Shown here: one piece after another, positions 8,028 through 18,628 of the stretch
Layout of the letters: every line of letters starts with the position of its first letter
Position numbering within the stretch: position 1 is the first letter of the stretch
Assembly: GCF_040675855.1 (NCBI RefSeq)
Contig: NZ_JBEGIK010000001.1
Location: forward strand, 868,001-932,000
Origin: Microbacterium sp. LWH3-1.2
GTDB taxonomy: Bacteria > Actinomycetota > Actinomycetes > Actinomycetales > Microbacteriaceae
Length of the DNA: 64,000 nucleotides
Direction of reading: 5' to 3'
The notes under the pieces: generated by a model
The model's input: only the letters and a program-made list of their open reading frames with translations
Databases searched by the model: none
Told to the model about the DNA's origin: nothing
Program-made: the position numbers and the translations under genes

Positions 8028-9607
8028 TCGAGCTCGCTCCCGCCCTCGTCCCGCTGCTCGTGACGCTGCCCCTCCTCGGTGCCGCCGTCGCCCTCATCGC
8101 GGGTCGCCATCGCAAGACGCAGGTGGCGGTCTCGGTCGTGACGCTCACCGCCGTGACGGTGATAGCAGCGATCCTGCTCTACGTGGTCGACGCGGGCGAC
8201 AAGCCGATCGCCGTGTCGGTCGGCGGCTGGCCGATCCCGTTCGGCATCGTGCTCTACGTGGACCGGCTCGCGGCGCTCCTCGTGGTCGTGTCGAGCATCG
8301 TGCTGCTCGCCGTCCTTCTCTTCTCCGTCGGACAGGGTGCGGCCGACGGCGACGACGACACCCCGGTCTCGATCTTCCACCCCTCGTACCTGATCCTCGG
8401 CGCCGGCATCTTCAACGCGTTCATCGCGGGCGACCTCTTCAACCTGTACGTCGGCTTCGAGATCCTGCTCGTCGCCTCATACGTGCTGATCACGCTCGGC
8501 TCGACCGAGTCGCGCATCCGCACCGGTGTGGTCTACATCGTCGTCTCGCTGGTGTCGTCGATCCTCTTCCTCGCGGCGATCGCCATGATCTACGGCGCGC
8601 TCGGCACCGTGAACATGGTGCAGATCTCCGAGCGCATGGGCGAGCTGCCGCAGGAGACGCAGCTCATCCTGCATCTCATGCTGCTGCTCGCGTTCAGTAT
8701 CAAGGCCGCCGTCTTCCCGCTGTCGTTCTGGCTGCCCGACTCGTACCCGACCGCGCCCGCCCCGGTCACCGCGGTCTTCGCGGGCCTGCTGACCAAGGTC
8801 GGCGTCTACGCGATCATCCGCACCGAGACCGAGCTGTTCCTCGACAACGACGTGAACCAGCTGCTCATGTGGGTGGCGCTCGCGACCATGATCGTCGGAG
8901 TGCTCGGCGCGGTGGCCCAGGCGGAGCTCAAACGAATCCTGTCGTTCACGCTCGTGAGCCACATCGGCTACATGATCTTCGGGCTCGCGATCGCGACGCC
9001 CGCAGCCATCGGCGCGACGATCTACTACATGGTCCACCACATCGTGGTGCAGACGACGCTGTTCCTCGCGGTCGGCCTCGTCGAGCGTCGCGCGGGATCG
9101 ACGTCGATACTCCGGGTCAAGGGCCTGATGAAGGCGGCGCCTGTCATCGCGGTCCTGTACTTCATCCCCGCGGTCAACCTGGGCGGCCTGCCGCCGTTCT
9201 CCGGCTTCATCGGCAAGTTCGCGCTGTTCGACGCCGCCGCGCAGGTCGGCACGCCGATCATGATGGTGCTGATGGTGGGCGGCATCCTGACCAGCCTCCT
9301 CACGTTGTATGCGCTCATGCGGGCGTGGAACCTCTCCTTCTGGCGAGAGGACGAGGATTCGGCCGAGACCGAGGCGCGTATCTCCTACCTCGGCTCGGCG
9401 CCCGCCGCCGGTGTCGAGACCGAGCGCCGCGTCATCCCGAAGATCATGACCGCCGCGACCACCGGAATGGTCGCGATCACCGTTGCCCTCACGATCTTCG
9501 CCGGGCCGCTCTATGACGTGTGCACGCGCATCGGCGAGGCGCTGCTGCAGCCGGTGTCGCTGACCCAGCTCGAAGACGACGCCGCGGGAACGGAGAAGAC
9601 CCCGTGA
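8024..9607 (+). CDS. mrpD: Na+/H+ antiporter subunit D
   Basis: NuoN/NuoM-like antiporter subunit, 527 aa with about 14 membrane helices. It has the conserved motifs of the proton-conducting core: LFNLYVGFEILLVASYVL with its intramembrane Glu, KAAVFPLSFWLPDSYPTAPA with its Lys, and the second Lys region AELKRILSFTLVSHIGYM. With MrpA it forms the likely proton/cation translocation path. The ATG overlaps the mrpC stop by 4 nt, and the stop overlaps the GTG of mrpE. Confidence 0.95.
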   Translation: MIELAPALVPLLVTLPLLGAAVALIAGRHRKTQVAVSVVTLTAVTVIAAILLYVVDAGDKPIAVSVGGWPIPFGIVLYVDRLAALLVVVSSIVLLAVLLFSVGQGAADGDDDTPVSIFHPSYLILGAGIFNAFIAGDLFNLYVGFEILLVASYVLITLGSTESRIRTGVVYIVVSLVSSILFLAAIAMIYGALGTVNMVQISERMGELPQETQLILHLMLLLAFSIKAAVFPLSFWLPDSYPTAPAPVTAVFAGLLTKVGVYAIIRTETELFLDNDVNQLLMWVALATMIVGVLGAVAQAELKRILSFTLVSHIGYMIFGLAIATPAAIGATIYYMVHHIVVQTTLFLAVGLVERRAGSTSILRVKGLMKAAPVIAVLYFIPAVNLGGLPPFSGFIGKFALFDAAAQVGTPIMMVLMVGGILTSLLTLYALMRAWNLSFWREDEDSAETEARISYLGSAPAAGVETERRVIPKIMTAATTGMVAITVALTIFAGPLYDVCTRIGEALLQPVSLTQLEDDAAGTEKTP

Positions 9608-10203
9608 GCCCCGACCTGCCTCAGGGCCGGCTCCGCCGCGGGTTCGTGACCGCGTGGCGGCAGCTGCCGTTCTTCGTATGGCTCATCGCCCTGTGGATGC
9701 TGCTGTGGGGCCAGTTCACGTGGCTCGCGTTCGTCACGGGGCTTGTCGCCGCCCTCGTCGTCACGCGCATCTTCCGGCTGCCGCCCGTCGAGCTGTCGGG
9801 CCGCGTGAACATCTGGTGGGGACTCGTGTTCGTCGTGGAGTTCCTGGTGGCCGTGGTCCTCGGCTCGCTGACGGTGGCGTGGCAGGTGCTCGACTTCCGC
9901 CGGCAGCCCGGGTCCGCGATCATCGCCGCGCAGCTCGTCACCGACGACGACCTCATCATGACCCACGTCGGTGTGACGTGCTCGCTCATCCCCGGTTCGC
10001 TGATCGTCGACACCGACCGCGACCGTCGTATCCTGTACCTCCACGTCATCGGCGTGCGCGACGACGCCGACGTCGAGAAGCAGCGCGCGAGCGTGCATCA
10101 CTGGGAGGAGCGCATCGTGAGAGCGGTCGGCTCGCGCGCCCAGCTCCAGGCGATGAGGGATGCCGCCCCCCATGGCTCCCTGGCCCGAGGGGGTTCCCGA
10201 TGA
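9604..10203 (+). CDS. mrpE: Na+/H+ antiporter subunit E
   Basis: MrpE subunit, 199 aa. Two or three hydrophobic segments near the N terminus (residues 22-95) precede the conserved cytoplasmic domain, with TCSLIPGSLIVDTDRDRRIL and the terminal basic region typical of MrpE. It is unique to Mrp complexes and needed for assembly or full activity. Starts at a GTG overlapping the mrpD stop; its TGA overlaps the mrpF ATG. Confidence 0.93.
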   Translation: MSPDLPQGRLRRGFVTAWRQLPFFVWLIALWMLLWGQFTWLAFVTGLVAALVVTRIFRLPPVELSGRVNIWWGLVFVVEFLVAVVLGSLTVAWQVLDFRRQPGSAIIAAQLVTDDDLIMTHVGVTCSLIPGSLIVDTDRDRRILYLHVIGVRDDADVEKQRASVHHWEERIVRAVGSRAQLQAMRDAAPHGSLARGGSR

Positions 10204-10466
10204 ACGTGCTGCTGCTGGCGATCTACGTGATCTTCGCGGTCGCGGCGCTGCTCACGTTGTGGCGCATCGTCATCGGGCCCTCGATCCTCGACCGGGCCGT
10301 AGCATCCGATGTCCTGCTCACCCTGGTGATGTGCGTGCTCGGCGCGGAGATGGCCATCAACCACCACACCCGCACGCTGCCGGTGCTGCTGATCATCGCG
10401 GCTGTCGGGGTGTTCGGGTCGATCTCGATCGCGCGATTCGTCGCGAGAAGGGACCAGGACCGCTGA
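10200..10466 (+). CDS. mrpF: Na+/H+ antiporter subunit F
   Basis: Small 88-aa membrane subunit with three transmembrane helices, close to the family's usual length. The diagnostic segment is LWRIVIGPSILDRAVASDVL, containing the conserved GPxxxDR. It overlaps mrpE by 4 nt (ATGA), and its TGA shares one base with the mrpG ATG. Confidence 0.93.
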   Translation: MNVLLLAIYVIFAVAALLTLWRIVIGPSILDRAVASDVLLTLVMCVLGAEMAINHHTRTLPVLLIIAAVGVFGSISIARFVARRDQDR

Positions 10467-10822
10467 TGGCCGCCATGCTCGACCTCGCCGCCGTGATCCT
10501 GATCCTGATCGGCGCGCTCCTCTGCCTCACCGCCGCGATCGGCGTGCTGCGCTTTCGCGATGTGCCGACCCGCCTGCATGCCGCGACCAAGCCGCAGGTG
10601 CTCGGGATGATCCTCATCTGCCTCGCGATCGCGCTGTCGCTGCGGTCGTGGCCGGTGGTCGCGTTCCTCGTGCCGGTCGTGCTCGTCCAGCTCGCGACGG
10701 CGCCTCTCTCGGCGCACATGGTCGGCCGGCAGGCGTACCGCAACGGCACCATCGACGAGGCGGCGCTGCACGTCGACGAGCTCGCCGAGTCCAAGCGCAC
10801 TCCGCCCGCCTCCGGCGGCTGA
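10466..10822 (+). CDS. mrpG: Na+/H+ antiporter subunit G
   Basis: Last gene of the Mrp operon, 118 aa with three membrane helices. It carries the MrpG signature GVLRFRDVPTRLHAATKPQV, with the conserved D-PTRLHAATK run and a polar C-terminal tail. The set A(B)-C-D-E-F-G therefore encodes a complete complex, which exports Na+ (or Li+/K+) in exchange for protons and supports alkali and salt tolerance. Confidence 0.93.
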   Translation: MAAMLDLAAVILILIGALLCLTAAIGVLRFRDVPTRLHAATKPQVLGMILICLAIALSLRSWPVVAFLVPVVLVQLATAPLSAHMVGRQAYRNGTIDEAALHVDELAESKRTPPASGG

Positions 10823-11012
10823 CCCTGCCCAGGCAGTGCCCTCCTTCCGCTCGCGGTAGGCCTTGGCCTGGGCCGGCACCGAAGCGCGCTCTCGCTTCGA
10901 GACTGAAGAGCTGGGCGGGGTCTACGACGAGGCGTGGCCCCGGTGGTGCGCCGCCTTCATGGCCGATACCCTCGCCGAGGACGGCTACGTCATCGAGCGC
11001 GTCACCTGAGCG
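10823..11012 (+). other. Intergenic stretch with an unrecognised open fragment
   Basis: Between mrpG and the convergent acylase gene. A plus-strand reading frame is open from 10860 to a TGA at 11007-11009; it contains FETEELGGVYDEAWPRWC and looks protein-like in composition, but has no ATG/GTG start. It may be the 3' remnant of a lost gene. No homologue was recognised. Confidence 0.3.
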
Positions 11013-13613
11013 TCAGGGCGTGAGCACGAGGGTGTCGGTCGTGGCCGCCTCGACCGCGTCGGGCGTGTACGCCCAGGGGGTCAGCTCGACCTTCTGCCAC
11101 GACTCCACCTGGTCGATGTAGTTCGTGTGGAAGGCGTGGCCGCTCTGGCCCGTGAGCTGGTTCCAGCGCGAATCGTCGAAATCGGACAGGTCGATGATCA
11201 TGCGCATCGACGGAACGGTGACGGTCGAGAAGCTCTGGGTCAGGTCCCACCCCGTCGCGTTCACGACGGACGAGCCGCCGCCGACCGGGAACGGACCGCG
11301 GTTGAAGAGCCACTCGATGGCGGCGATGCCCGAGGTGCCGAAGCTGCCGTTCTCGAGCGGGAGGGCGTGCAGGCTGCCCCAGTTCCAGCGCGAAGCGTTG
11401 TCACCCTGGTCGTCGACGAGTCGCTCGTAGGCATCGATGGCGGAGCGCTTCAGCATGTCGGCCATGCCGTCGACGCCGAGCTCGTCGTTGGTCCACCAGG
11501 GCGAGGTCTCGTCCTCGAGCAGCGCGTCCATCACGAGGAACTGACGGCCCTGACCGCTCATCGGCGCCGAGCGCTCGCGCCCATCGACGAACACGTTCTC
11601 GGCGAGAGTGTCCCACAGCACGTTGGCGTACGCGGCCGCCGCGGAGTCCGCGTCGTTCTGAGCGTCCCACTCCCGCAGGAGGTCGAGCGCGGCATCCGTC
11701 TCGTCGTCGCCCGTGGTGACGTCGGCGTAGGCCGCCGTGAGGCGCATGCCGATGAAGGAGTAGTTGTCGGCCTGGACGGCGTTGAGGTCGTCCGCGGTGA
11801 CCGGGCCCTTCGCGATCGCCCGCTCGATCAGTTCGGTGATGCGGGCTGCGCGCCAGCCGTAGTCCCAGTCGCGCGTGAGCGGATGGGTGTAGTCCTGTCC
11901 CGCGATGGCATTGTTCGCGGTGACGATGTACCCCTCGGTCGGGTTGTACGAGACCGGGAGCTCCTCGAACGGGATATAGCCCCGCCACGCATACGTCGAG
12001 TCCCACCCTGGCTGCGGCATCGAGCCGTCGCCGGCGCCGCGGATCGGCAGCCTGCCCGGCGTCTGGTAACCGATGTTGCCGTCCACGTCGGCGTAGATGA
12101 GGTTCTGCGCCGGCACGTCGAAGAGGGCCGCCGCGCCGCGGAAGTCGTCGAAGTCCTTGGCGGTGTTGAGGGCGAAGATCGCGGATGCCGTGGTTCCGGG
12201 CTGCAGTGCGGTCCAGCGCAGGCTCACCGCATCGTCGCCCTCGGGTGCGTCGGCCGGCGTCTCTGTCACGGTGCCGCCCGTCCCGACGGAGGGAGCCTCG
12301 GCGATCGACGTGAAGTCGCCGGTGAGGCCGGACACGATCGGGCCGTTGACCGTGGAACGGACTTCGAGCTCGACGTCGTCAGAACCCGCGACCTTGAACG
12401 TCTCGGTGTGCGTCTCGAGCGGCACCAACGCGCCGTCGTACCAGTACGAGTCGCCGTCCACCTTCTCGAGATAGAGGTCCGTGACGTCGGTGGTGAGGTT
12501 CGTGAAGCCCCACGCGATGCGCTCGTTGTGGCCGATCACGACGCCGGGAAGCCCCGAGAAGCCGAATCCGGCCACATCGAACGGGCACTCTTCAGTGACC
12601 GTCGAGCACTTCAGCTGGATCTGGTGCCACACGCTCGGCAGCGACGCGCCGAGGTGCGGGTCGTTGGCGAGAAGCGGCATTCCGGTGTCGGTGACGTTGC
12701 CCGACACCACCCATGAGTTCGATCCGATGCCCTCACCGGCGCCGCCGACCAGTTCGCCGACGGCTTCGATCACGCTGCCGACCTCCGTCCACTCGATCGA
12801 CGAGGCGGTCGCATCCGTCTCAGGAGGGTCGGGAGCTGTGCCGAGCGCGGGCACCGCCGAGATCTTCGGCACGATGACCGGGTTCCGGTCGAACGGGTAG
12901 CCGGGGTAGAGCTGGTCGATCTCGGCCTCGGAGAAGTCCGGCGCCATGACCGCGCGCTCCGTCTCGCTCTCGATATTGCTGCGGAGGTCCCAGGCCATCG
13001 CCTTGAGCCACGCGACAGAGTCGGCCGGAGTCCACGGCTCGATCGCGTAGTCGGAGTTCTGCAGGCCCAGCACGGCGTACTCGAACGAGGCGTCGGGGCC
13101 CTGGTGGTCGGCGAGGTAGGCGTTCACGCCGTCGGCGTAGGCGTCGTAGTAGGCGCGCTCCGTGGCGTCGAGGGCGTCCACCTCCTGTTCGGCGATCTCA
13201 TGCCAGCCGAGCGTGCGCAGGAACTTGTCGGTGCCGAGCTGCGACGCGCCGAACATCTCGGAGAGGCGCCCGCTCGTGACGTGCCGGCGGAAGTCCATCT
13301 CCCAGAACCGATCCTGCGCGTGCACGTAACCCTGGGCGAAGAAGAGGTCGTGCGACGAATCCGCGGTGAGCGTGGGGATGCCGAGCGCATCCCGCTGCAC
13401 CGTCACGTCGGCCTCGAGCCCGGCCGCCTCCACCTCGCCGCTCAGCTGCGGGAACGAGCGCTGCGCGGTGTACGCGACGAAGCCGACCGCGATCAGGGCG
13501 AGCACCACGATCCCCGCGAGGATACTGAAGAGGGTGATCCCGATGATCCGCCCCACGGGCCGGCGATGGACGGTGTCGTCGACGGCATAGGGCGAGGGCT
13601 GGGGCTTCGTCAT
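11013..13613 (-). CDS. Penicillin acylase family protein (Ntn hydrolase)
   Basis: An 866-aa precursor of the penicillin G acylase / acyl-homoserine-lactone acylase family. A cytoplasmic N terminus is followed by one transmembrane anchor (about residues 24-47), so the enzyme probably faces outward. The alpha-chain motif YVHAQDRFWEMDF is near residue 95. Autocleavage should occur before Ser298 in IGSNSWVVSG, the new N-terminal nucleophile of the beta chain; the downstream ANDPHLGASLPSVWHQIQL is the conserved oxyanion-hole region. Substrate is unknown (beta-lactam side chains, acyl-homoserine lactones and other amides are all possible). ATG 13613 is chosen over an upstream extension without membrane or signal character. 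A small palindrome abuts the ATG. Confidence 0.9.
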   Translation of the reverse strand: MTKPQPSPYAVDDTVHRRPVGRIIGITLFSILAGIVVLALIAVGFVAYTAQRSFPQLSGEVEAAGLEADVTVQRDALGIPTLTADSSHDLFFAQGYVHAQDRFWEMDFRRHVTSGRLSEMFGASQLGTDKFLRTLGWHEIAEQEVDALDATERAYYDAYADGVNAYLADHQGPDASFEYAVLGLQNSDYAIEPWTPADSVAWLKAMAWDLRSNIESETERAVMAPDFSEAEIDQLYPGYPFDRNPVIVPKISAVPALGTAPDPPETDATASSIEWTEVGSVIEAVGELVGGAGEGIGSNSWVVSGNVTDTGMPLLANDPHLGASLPSVWHQIQLKCSTVTEECPFDVAGFGFSGLPGVVIGHNERIAWGFTNLTTDVTDLYLEKVDGDSYWYDGALVPLETHTETFKVAGSDDVELEVRSTVNGPIVSGLTGDFTSIAEAPSVGTGGTVTETPADAPEGDDAVSLRWTALQPGTTASAIFALNTAKDFDDFRGAAALFDVPAQNLIYADVDGNIGYQTPGRLPIRGAGDGSMPQPGWDSTYAWRGYIPFEELPVSYNPTEGYIVTANNAIAGQDYTHPLTRDWDYGWRAARITELIERAIAKGPVTADDLNAVQADNYSFIGMRLTAAYADVTTGDDETDAALDLLREWDAQNDADSAAAAYANVLWDTLAENVFVDGRERSAPMSGQGRQFLVMDALLEDETSPWWTNDELGVDGMADMLKRSAIDAYERLVDDQGDNASRWNWGSLHALPLENGSFGTSGIAAIEWLFNRGPFPVGGGSSVVNATGWDLTQSFSTVTVPSMRMIIDLSDFDDSRWNQLTGQSGHAFHTNYIDQVESWQKVELTPWAYTPDAVEAATTDTLVLTP

Positions 13614-13627
13614 TGAAAGGGCTTTCA
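13614..13627. promoter_or_regulatory. Palindrome at the acylase start codon
   Basis: TGAAAG-GG-CTTTCA directly upstream of the acylase ATG. It resembles LacI-family (cre-like) operators and could also hide the ribosome binding site in a hairpin. A TAGCAT box on the minus strand near 13706-13711 may be the promoter. Confidence 0.4.
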
Positions 13628-13799
13628 GGCGAGGGGGGATACGCGGTTCCGTACACCGCGATGTTCGGTGCCGCGTGCGGTCGGGTCGCAGCAGCACCAA
13701 TCCGCATGCTAACCCCGAGCCGCGCCCCAGGCCGAATCACGCTGGGCCTTCATCGCCCGACCGGCCCCTCGGGGCGTGGGTCCCCCTGTGCCACTCCCG

Positions 13800-15653
13800 C
13801 TATCCGATCACGCTGGGCTGCAGGTCGCGCAGGGTGCGGAAGTGGGTCATGCGGGTGACCCCGATCGCGGCGATCACGCCTGCGCCGACGAGCCAGGCGA
13901 GCAGCACGGCGAGGTCGAGCCAGACGCGGTCGGCGCTGCCGCCGTACATGACCTGGCGCATCGCGTCGACGACGTAGCCCATCGGCAGTACGTGGTGCAG
14001 CGCCGCCAGCGGCGCAGGCAGCGTCTGCCACGGGAACGTCCCGCCCGCGGTCACGAGCTGCAGCACCATGAGCACGAGGCCGAGGAACTGCCCGACCGAG
14101 CCGAGCCAGACGTTGAGCGCGAGCACGATCGCGGCGTACGTGGCCGAGGCCAGCAGCAGGATGCCGAGTGTCGCGAGGGGGTGGGCGAATGAGAAGCCGA
14201 GCGCGAGCGACAGCACGCCGAACAGGCCCAGCATCTGCACGCCGCCGAGGAGGGCTGGGGTCGCCCATCCGGCCAGCGTGATGCGGATCGGCGAATGCAG
14301 CGCCGTGACCGCGCGCTTGGAGACCGGCTTGACGATGAGGAACAGTGCGTAGATGCCGATCCAACCCGCGAGGGCCGCAAAGAACGGGGCGAGTCCTGCG
14401 CCGTAGTTCTGCGCCTGCGTGAGCGACGAGCGCTCGACGTCGACCGGGGCCGCGAGGGTGTCGGCCTGTGCCTGACGGGTCTCGGAGTCGTACGAGGGCA
14501 GCTGGGCGGCACCCTCGGAGAGACCGTCGCGGAGCCGCGAGGCGCCGTCCTCGAGCTGCGTGAGGCCGCTGCCGAGCGTCGCCGCGCCATCGCGCAGCTC
14601 TGCCGCGCCGTCCGCGGCGGTCGCGGTTCCCGATGCGAGCGTGGCGGAGCCGGCGGCGACCGATGCCGCGCCCGCCGAGACCTGCTGGGCGCCGGAGTTC
14701 AGCCGGTCGATCTGGGCGACGGCGCCCTGCACGCGGCTGTCCACCGCGTCGAGGCCGTCGCCCACCGGATCCAGCGCGGCGAGCACATCGTCGATCTTCT
14801 CCTGGTCGAGTCCGGCTTCAGCGAGCTTCGCGGCGATATCGTCTCGCACCTCGGGCAGTGTCGAGATCGCGGACGCGGATGCTGCGCCGATCCGGTCCGC
14901 GATGGCGTCGAGCTGTGCGGTGCCGCCGGCCACTTGGGCCGCGCCGTCCGAGACCTGGGCGGCACCGTCGGAGAGCCGGGCGGCGCCGTCCCGCAGCTGG
15001 GCGGTTCCAGCCGCGAGCTGGGCAGCGCCGTCGGTCAGCTGCGACGCGCCGTCACCGGCCTGGGCGAGACCGCCGACCAGCTGAGAAGCGCCGGCGGCGG
15101 CATCCGTCAACTGCACACGGATCGTGTCGAGGGCGTCGAGCATCGTGAGCCCGGCCTCGGCCACGACCTTCTCGGTGATCGTCGCCTGGATGCGCTCGAC
15201 CGCCTGCGTGCCGATGGTGGAGGCGAGGTAGTTGTTGGCGTCGCTGGTGTGCAGGATGATGTCGGCCGGGCGCGGGTCACCGGTCGTGATCGACGCGATC
15301 GCCGCGGTGAAGTCGGCGGGCAGCTCGACGGCGAAGTCGTAGCTGCCGTCGTCGAGACCCGCGTCGGCCTCCTCGGCGGTGGCCAGGTGCCAGTCGAACG
15401 TGCCGTCCTCGATGAGCTCTTGCGCGACCTCGTCGCCGAGATTGCGCGCGGTGCCGTTGAGCTCGGCGCCTGCGTCGGCGACGATGAGCGCCGCCGGGAC
15501 CTGGTCGAGTTGCCCATACGGGTCGCGGTTCGCCCAGAGGTACAGGCCGCCGTAGAGGATCGGCACGACCATGAGCGCGATGAGGGCGATGAGCGACATA
15601 CGGGTGGATCCGAGGCGCCGGAGCTCGGCGAGGATCATCTGGGGGACCTTCAC
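13800..15653 (-). CDS. YhgE/Pip domain membrane protein (ABC-2 type)
   Basis: A 617-aa membrane protein: one helix at about residues 20-40, a large extracytoplasmic region, and about five helices at the C terminus (TALHSPIRITLAGWATPALL onward, with the conserved PLAALHHVLPMGYVVDAMRQ-type ABC-2 ending). Residues about 185-260 and 310-370 contain a repeating pattern (SQLTDGAAQLAAGTAQLRDG and variants), a long coiled-coil-like segment found in YhgE/Pip proteins. Family members include the phage infection protein receptor and ESX-like or lipid exporters; the function here is unknown. The GTG start overlaps the stop of the ABC-like gene by 4 nt, so the two are coupled. Confidence 0.85.
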   Translation of the reverse strand: MKVPQMILAELRRLGSTRMSLIALIALMVVPILYGGLYLWANRDPYGQLDQVPAALIVADAGAELNGTARNLGDEVAQELIEDGTFDWHLATAEEADAGLDDGSYDFAVELPADFTAAIASITTGDPRPADIILHTSDANNYLASTIGTQAVERIQATITEKVVAEAGLTMLDALDTIRVQLTDAAAGASQLVGGLAQAGDGASQLTDGAAQLAAGTAQLRDGAARLSDGAAQVSDGAAQVAGGTAQLDAIADRIGAASASAISTLPEVRDDIAAKLAEAGLDQEKIDDVLAALDPVGDGLDAVDSRVQGAVAQIDRLNSGAQQVSAGAASVAAGSATLASGTATAADGAAELRDGAATLGSGLTQLEDGASRLRDGLSEGAAQLPSYDSETRQAQADTLAAPVDVERSSLTQAQNYGAGLAPFFAALAGWIGIYALFLIVKPVSKRAVTALHSPIRITLAGWATPALLGGVQMLGLFGVLSLALGFSFAHPLATLGILLLASATYAAIVLALNVWLGSVGQFLGLVLMVLQLVTAGGTFPWQTLPAPLAALHHVLPMGYVVDAMRQVMYGGSADRVWLDLAVLLAWLVGAGVIAAIGVTRMTHFRTLRDLQPSVIG

Positions 15654-16327
15654 GCCCCGCCACCCTTCGTGCGGGCGGTGAACCTGCGCACGTGGGGTCG
15701 ACCGATGGTTCGGGGCGTCTTGACGGCGCGTTCCGACTCGCCCGCCCGCTCGATTCGCTGCGAGGCCTGCCCCGCGATCACGAGCACCGCGAAGCCGCGC
15801 CCGGCGAAGTCCTCGGCGACGGCCCACCAGGCGGCGGGCGCGCCACCGTGGCGGTCGGGGGAGACCAGCACGATCCCCTCGACGCCCTTGCGCAGCACCG
15901 CCAGTTCGCACAGCGCACGCACGCGGCCTGCGGGGTCGACGTTCGAGACGGGGACGGATGCCTCGTCCCCGAGACCCTGCTCCTCGAGCCAGCGTCGCAC
16001 CGCGACGGGGTCGGAGCGGCGTCCGGCGAACATGAGCTCCTCACTGGTCACACCGGCGAGCGTGACGTTGGGCTCGGGTTCCGACACCTCGGGAGCGTCG
16101 ACCAGGGCGACCCGGCGGCGGAGGGCCGAGGCATCCGTCCGCCCGTCCAGCTCCACGCGGCCCGTGTCGGGGCGCATGCGGCCGGAGGCGATGAGACCGA
16201 GCACCGTCGGCCGCTGCGCCGTCTCGGCGGCGACCAGTGTGGCGCGGCCGGACTCGAAGGAGGCCGAGGTCACCGGCAGCGCGTGCTCGCGCCGGCCCTT
16301 GCCGATCGCGTCGAGCACGACTCTCAC
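15650..16327 (-). CDS. Degenerate ABC-transporter ATPase-like protein
   Basis: A 225-aa protein with the outline of an ABC ATPase, including a Q-loop-like middle and a VRALCELAVLRKGVEGIVLVSPD stretch (quoted in part) where signature and Walker B should be. The Walker A position (residues 33-41) reads AAETAQRPT instead of GxxGxGKST, so nucleotide binding is doubtful. It lies in a tight TetR / ABC-like / YhgE operon with 4-nt overlaps, where it takes the place of an ATPase partner. The C-terminal tail overlaps a REP-like sequence. It may be a structural or regulatory subunit, or a decaying ATPase. Confidence 0.65.
   Translation of the reverse strand: MRVVLDAIGKGRREHALPVTSASFESGRATLVAAETAQRPTVLGLIASGRMRPDTGRVELDGRTDASALRRRVALVDAPEVSEPEPNVTLAGVTSEELMFAGRRSDPVAVRRWLEEQGLGDEASVPVSNVDPAGRVRALCELAVLRKGVEGIVLVSPDRHGGAPAAWWAVAEDFAGRGFAVLVIAGQASQRIERAGESERAVKTPRTIGRPHVRRFTARTKGGGA
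15728..15757. repeat. Degenerate REP-like element inside a CDS
   Basis: GCGTTCCGACTCGCCCGCCC-GCTCGATTCGC, a weak match to the family consensus (intact copy at 17051), encoding part of the C terminus of the ABC-like protein. Confidence 0.35.
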
Positions 16328-16965
16328 GCGCTCGCCGCCTCGGGGCTCGCCAGGACCTCGGGATGCGCCCCGAGCAGCGCGTCAGCCTGCCGCCACGAGA
16401 GGCCGGCGATGCTGAGCACCGCGCGCACCGCGAGGTCGCGGGCGGCGGGAGACGAGGCGTCGATGCGGGTGATGACGGTGCGGGCGGTCTCTTCGATGAG
16501 GCGGGCGAGCGTCGGCGCGGCGACGTCGGTGCGGAGCACCTCGGCGTCCTGCCCGTCGCGCACGATGCGCACGACGGCGCGGCGGAGCGGCGCGAGGGCC
16601 GTCGCGGTCTCTTCGAGGTGCGCCTCGTCGAGGGCGATCGCCGCGAGCACCTGCACGTGCGCGGCCTCGTTCCAGAGGGCAGCGGCGAGGCGGGCGAGCG
16701 CTACCCGCGCGTCGGCATCGTCGATCGAGTCGGCCACCGCGTTGAACCGCGTCGCACCCTGCGCGACGAGCTCGCGCACCAGCGCATCGCGGTCGTCGAA
16801 GTGCCCGTAGAGCGCTCGGCGCGACAGGCCGGCCTGGCGGGCGATGGCATCGACGGACGCGCGGGGGTCGTGCGCGAGGGCGACATGAGCCGCGGCGAGG
16901 ATGCCCGCGCGGTTCTCGAGAGCGTCGCGCCGCGGACGGCGCGCAGCATCGATCGGGGAGGTCAT
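16324..16965 (-). CDS. TetR-family transcriptional regulator
   Basis: A 213-aa repressor, first gene of the TetR/ABC-like/YhgE operon. The N-terminal helix-turn-helix is clear: ASVDAIARQAGLSRRALYGHF (in part), about residues 40-60. The C-terminal ligand domain is unassigned. A Shine-Dalgarno (GTGGAGG) precedes the ATG. A perfect 14-bp inverted repeat begins 11 bp upstream and almost certainly is its operator, so the operon is autoregulated. Confidence 0.92.
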   Translation of the reverse strand: MTSPIDAARRPRRDALENRAGILAAAHVALAHDPRASVDAIARQAGLSRRALYGHFDDRDALVRELVAQGATRFNAVADSIDDADARVALARLAAALWNEAAHVQVLAAIALDEAHLEETATALAPLRRAVVRIVRDGQDAEVLRTDVAAPTLARLIEETARTVITRIDASSPAARDLAVRAVLSIAGLSWRQADALLGAHPEVLASPEAASA

Positions 16966-16976
16966 GCCTCCACGTT

Positions 16977-17008
16977 AGATAAGTTGCACAACAGTGTGCA
17001 ACTTATCT
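16977..17008. promoter_or_regulatory. TetR operator (perfect inverted repeat)
   Basis: AGATAAGTTGCACA (16977-16990) and TGTGCAACTTATCT (16995-17008), exact complements separated by ACAG. The element covers the region where the TetR promoter must lie. Confidence 0.85.
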
Positions 17009-17050
17009 CAGGAGTTCACGGCCGGGACCCAGGTTGCGACCGCGCCGCGG

Positions 17051-17084
17051 GCGTTTCGACTCGCAAGCTCGCTCAACGACCGGG
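17051..17084. repeat. REP-like element
   Basis: GCGTTTCGACTCGC-AA-GCTCGCTCAACG followed by ACCGGG. Clearest copy of a family seen also at 34218, 35135, 36310, 36369 and 57031. It lies between tetR and the argG stop. Confidence 0.7.
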
Positions 17085-17095
17085 AAAGGGCCGAT

Positions 17096-18625
<1,530 letters not shown>

Positions 18626-18628
18626 TCA

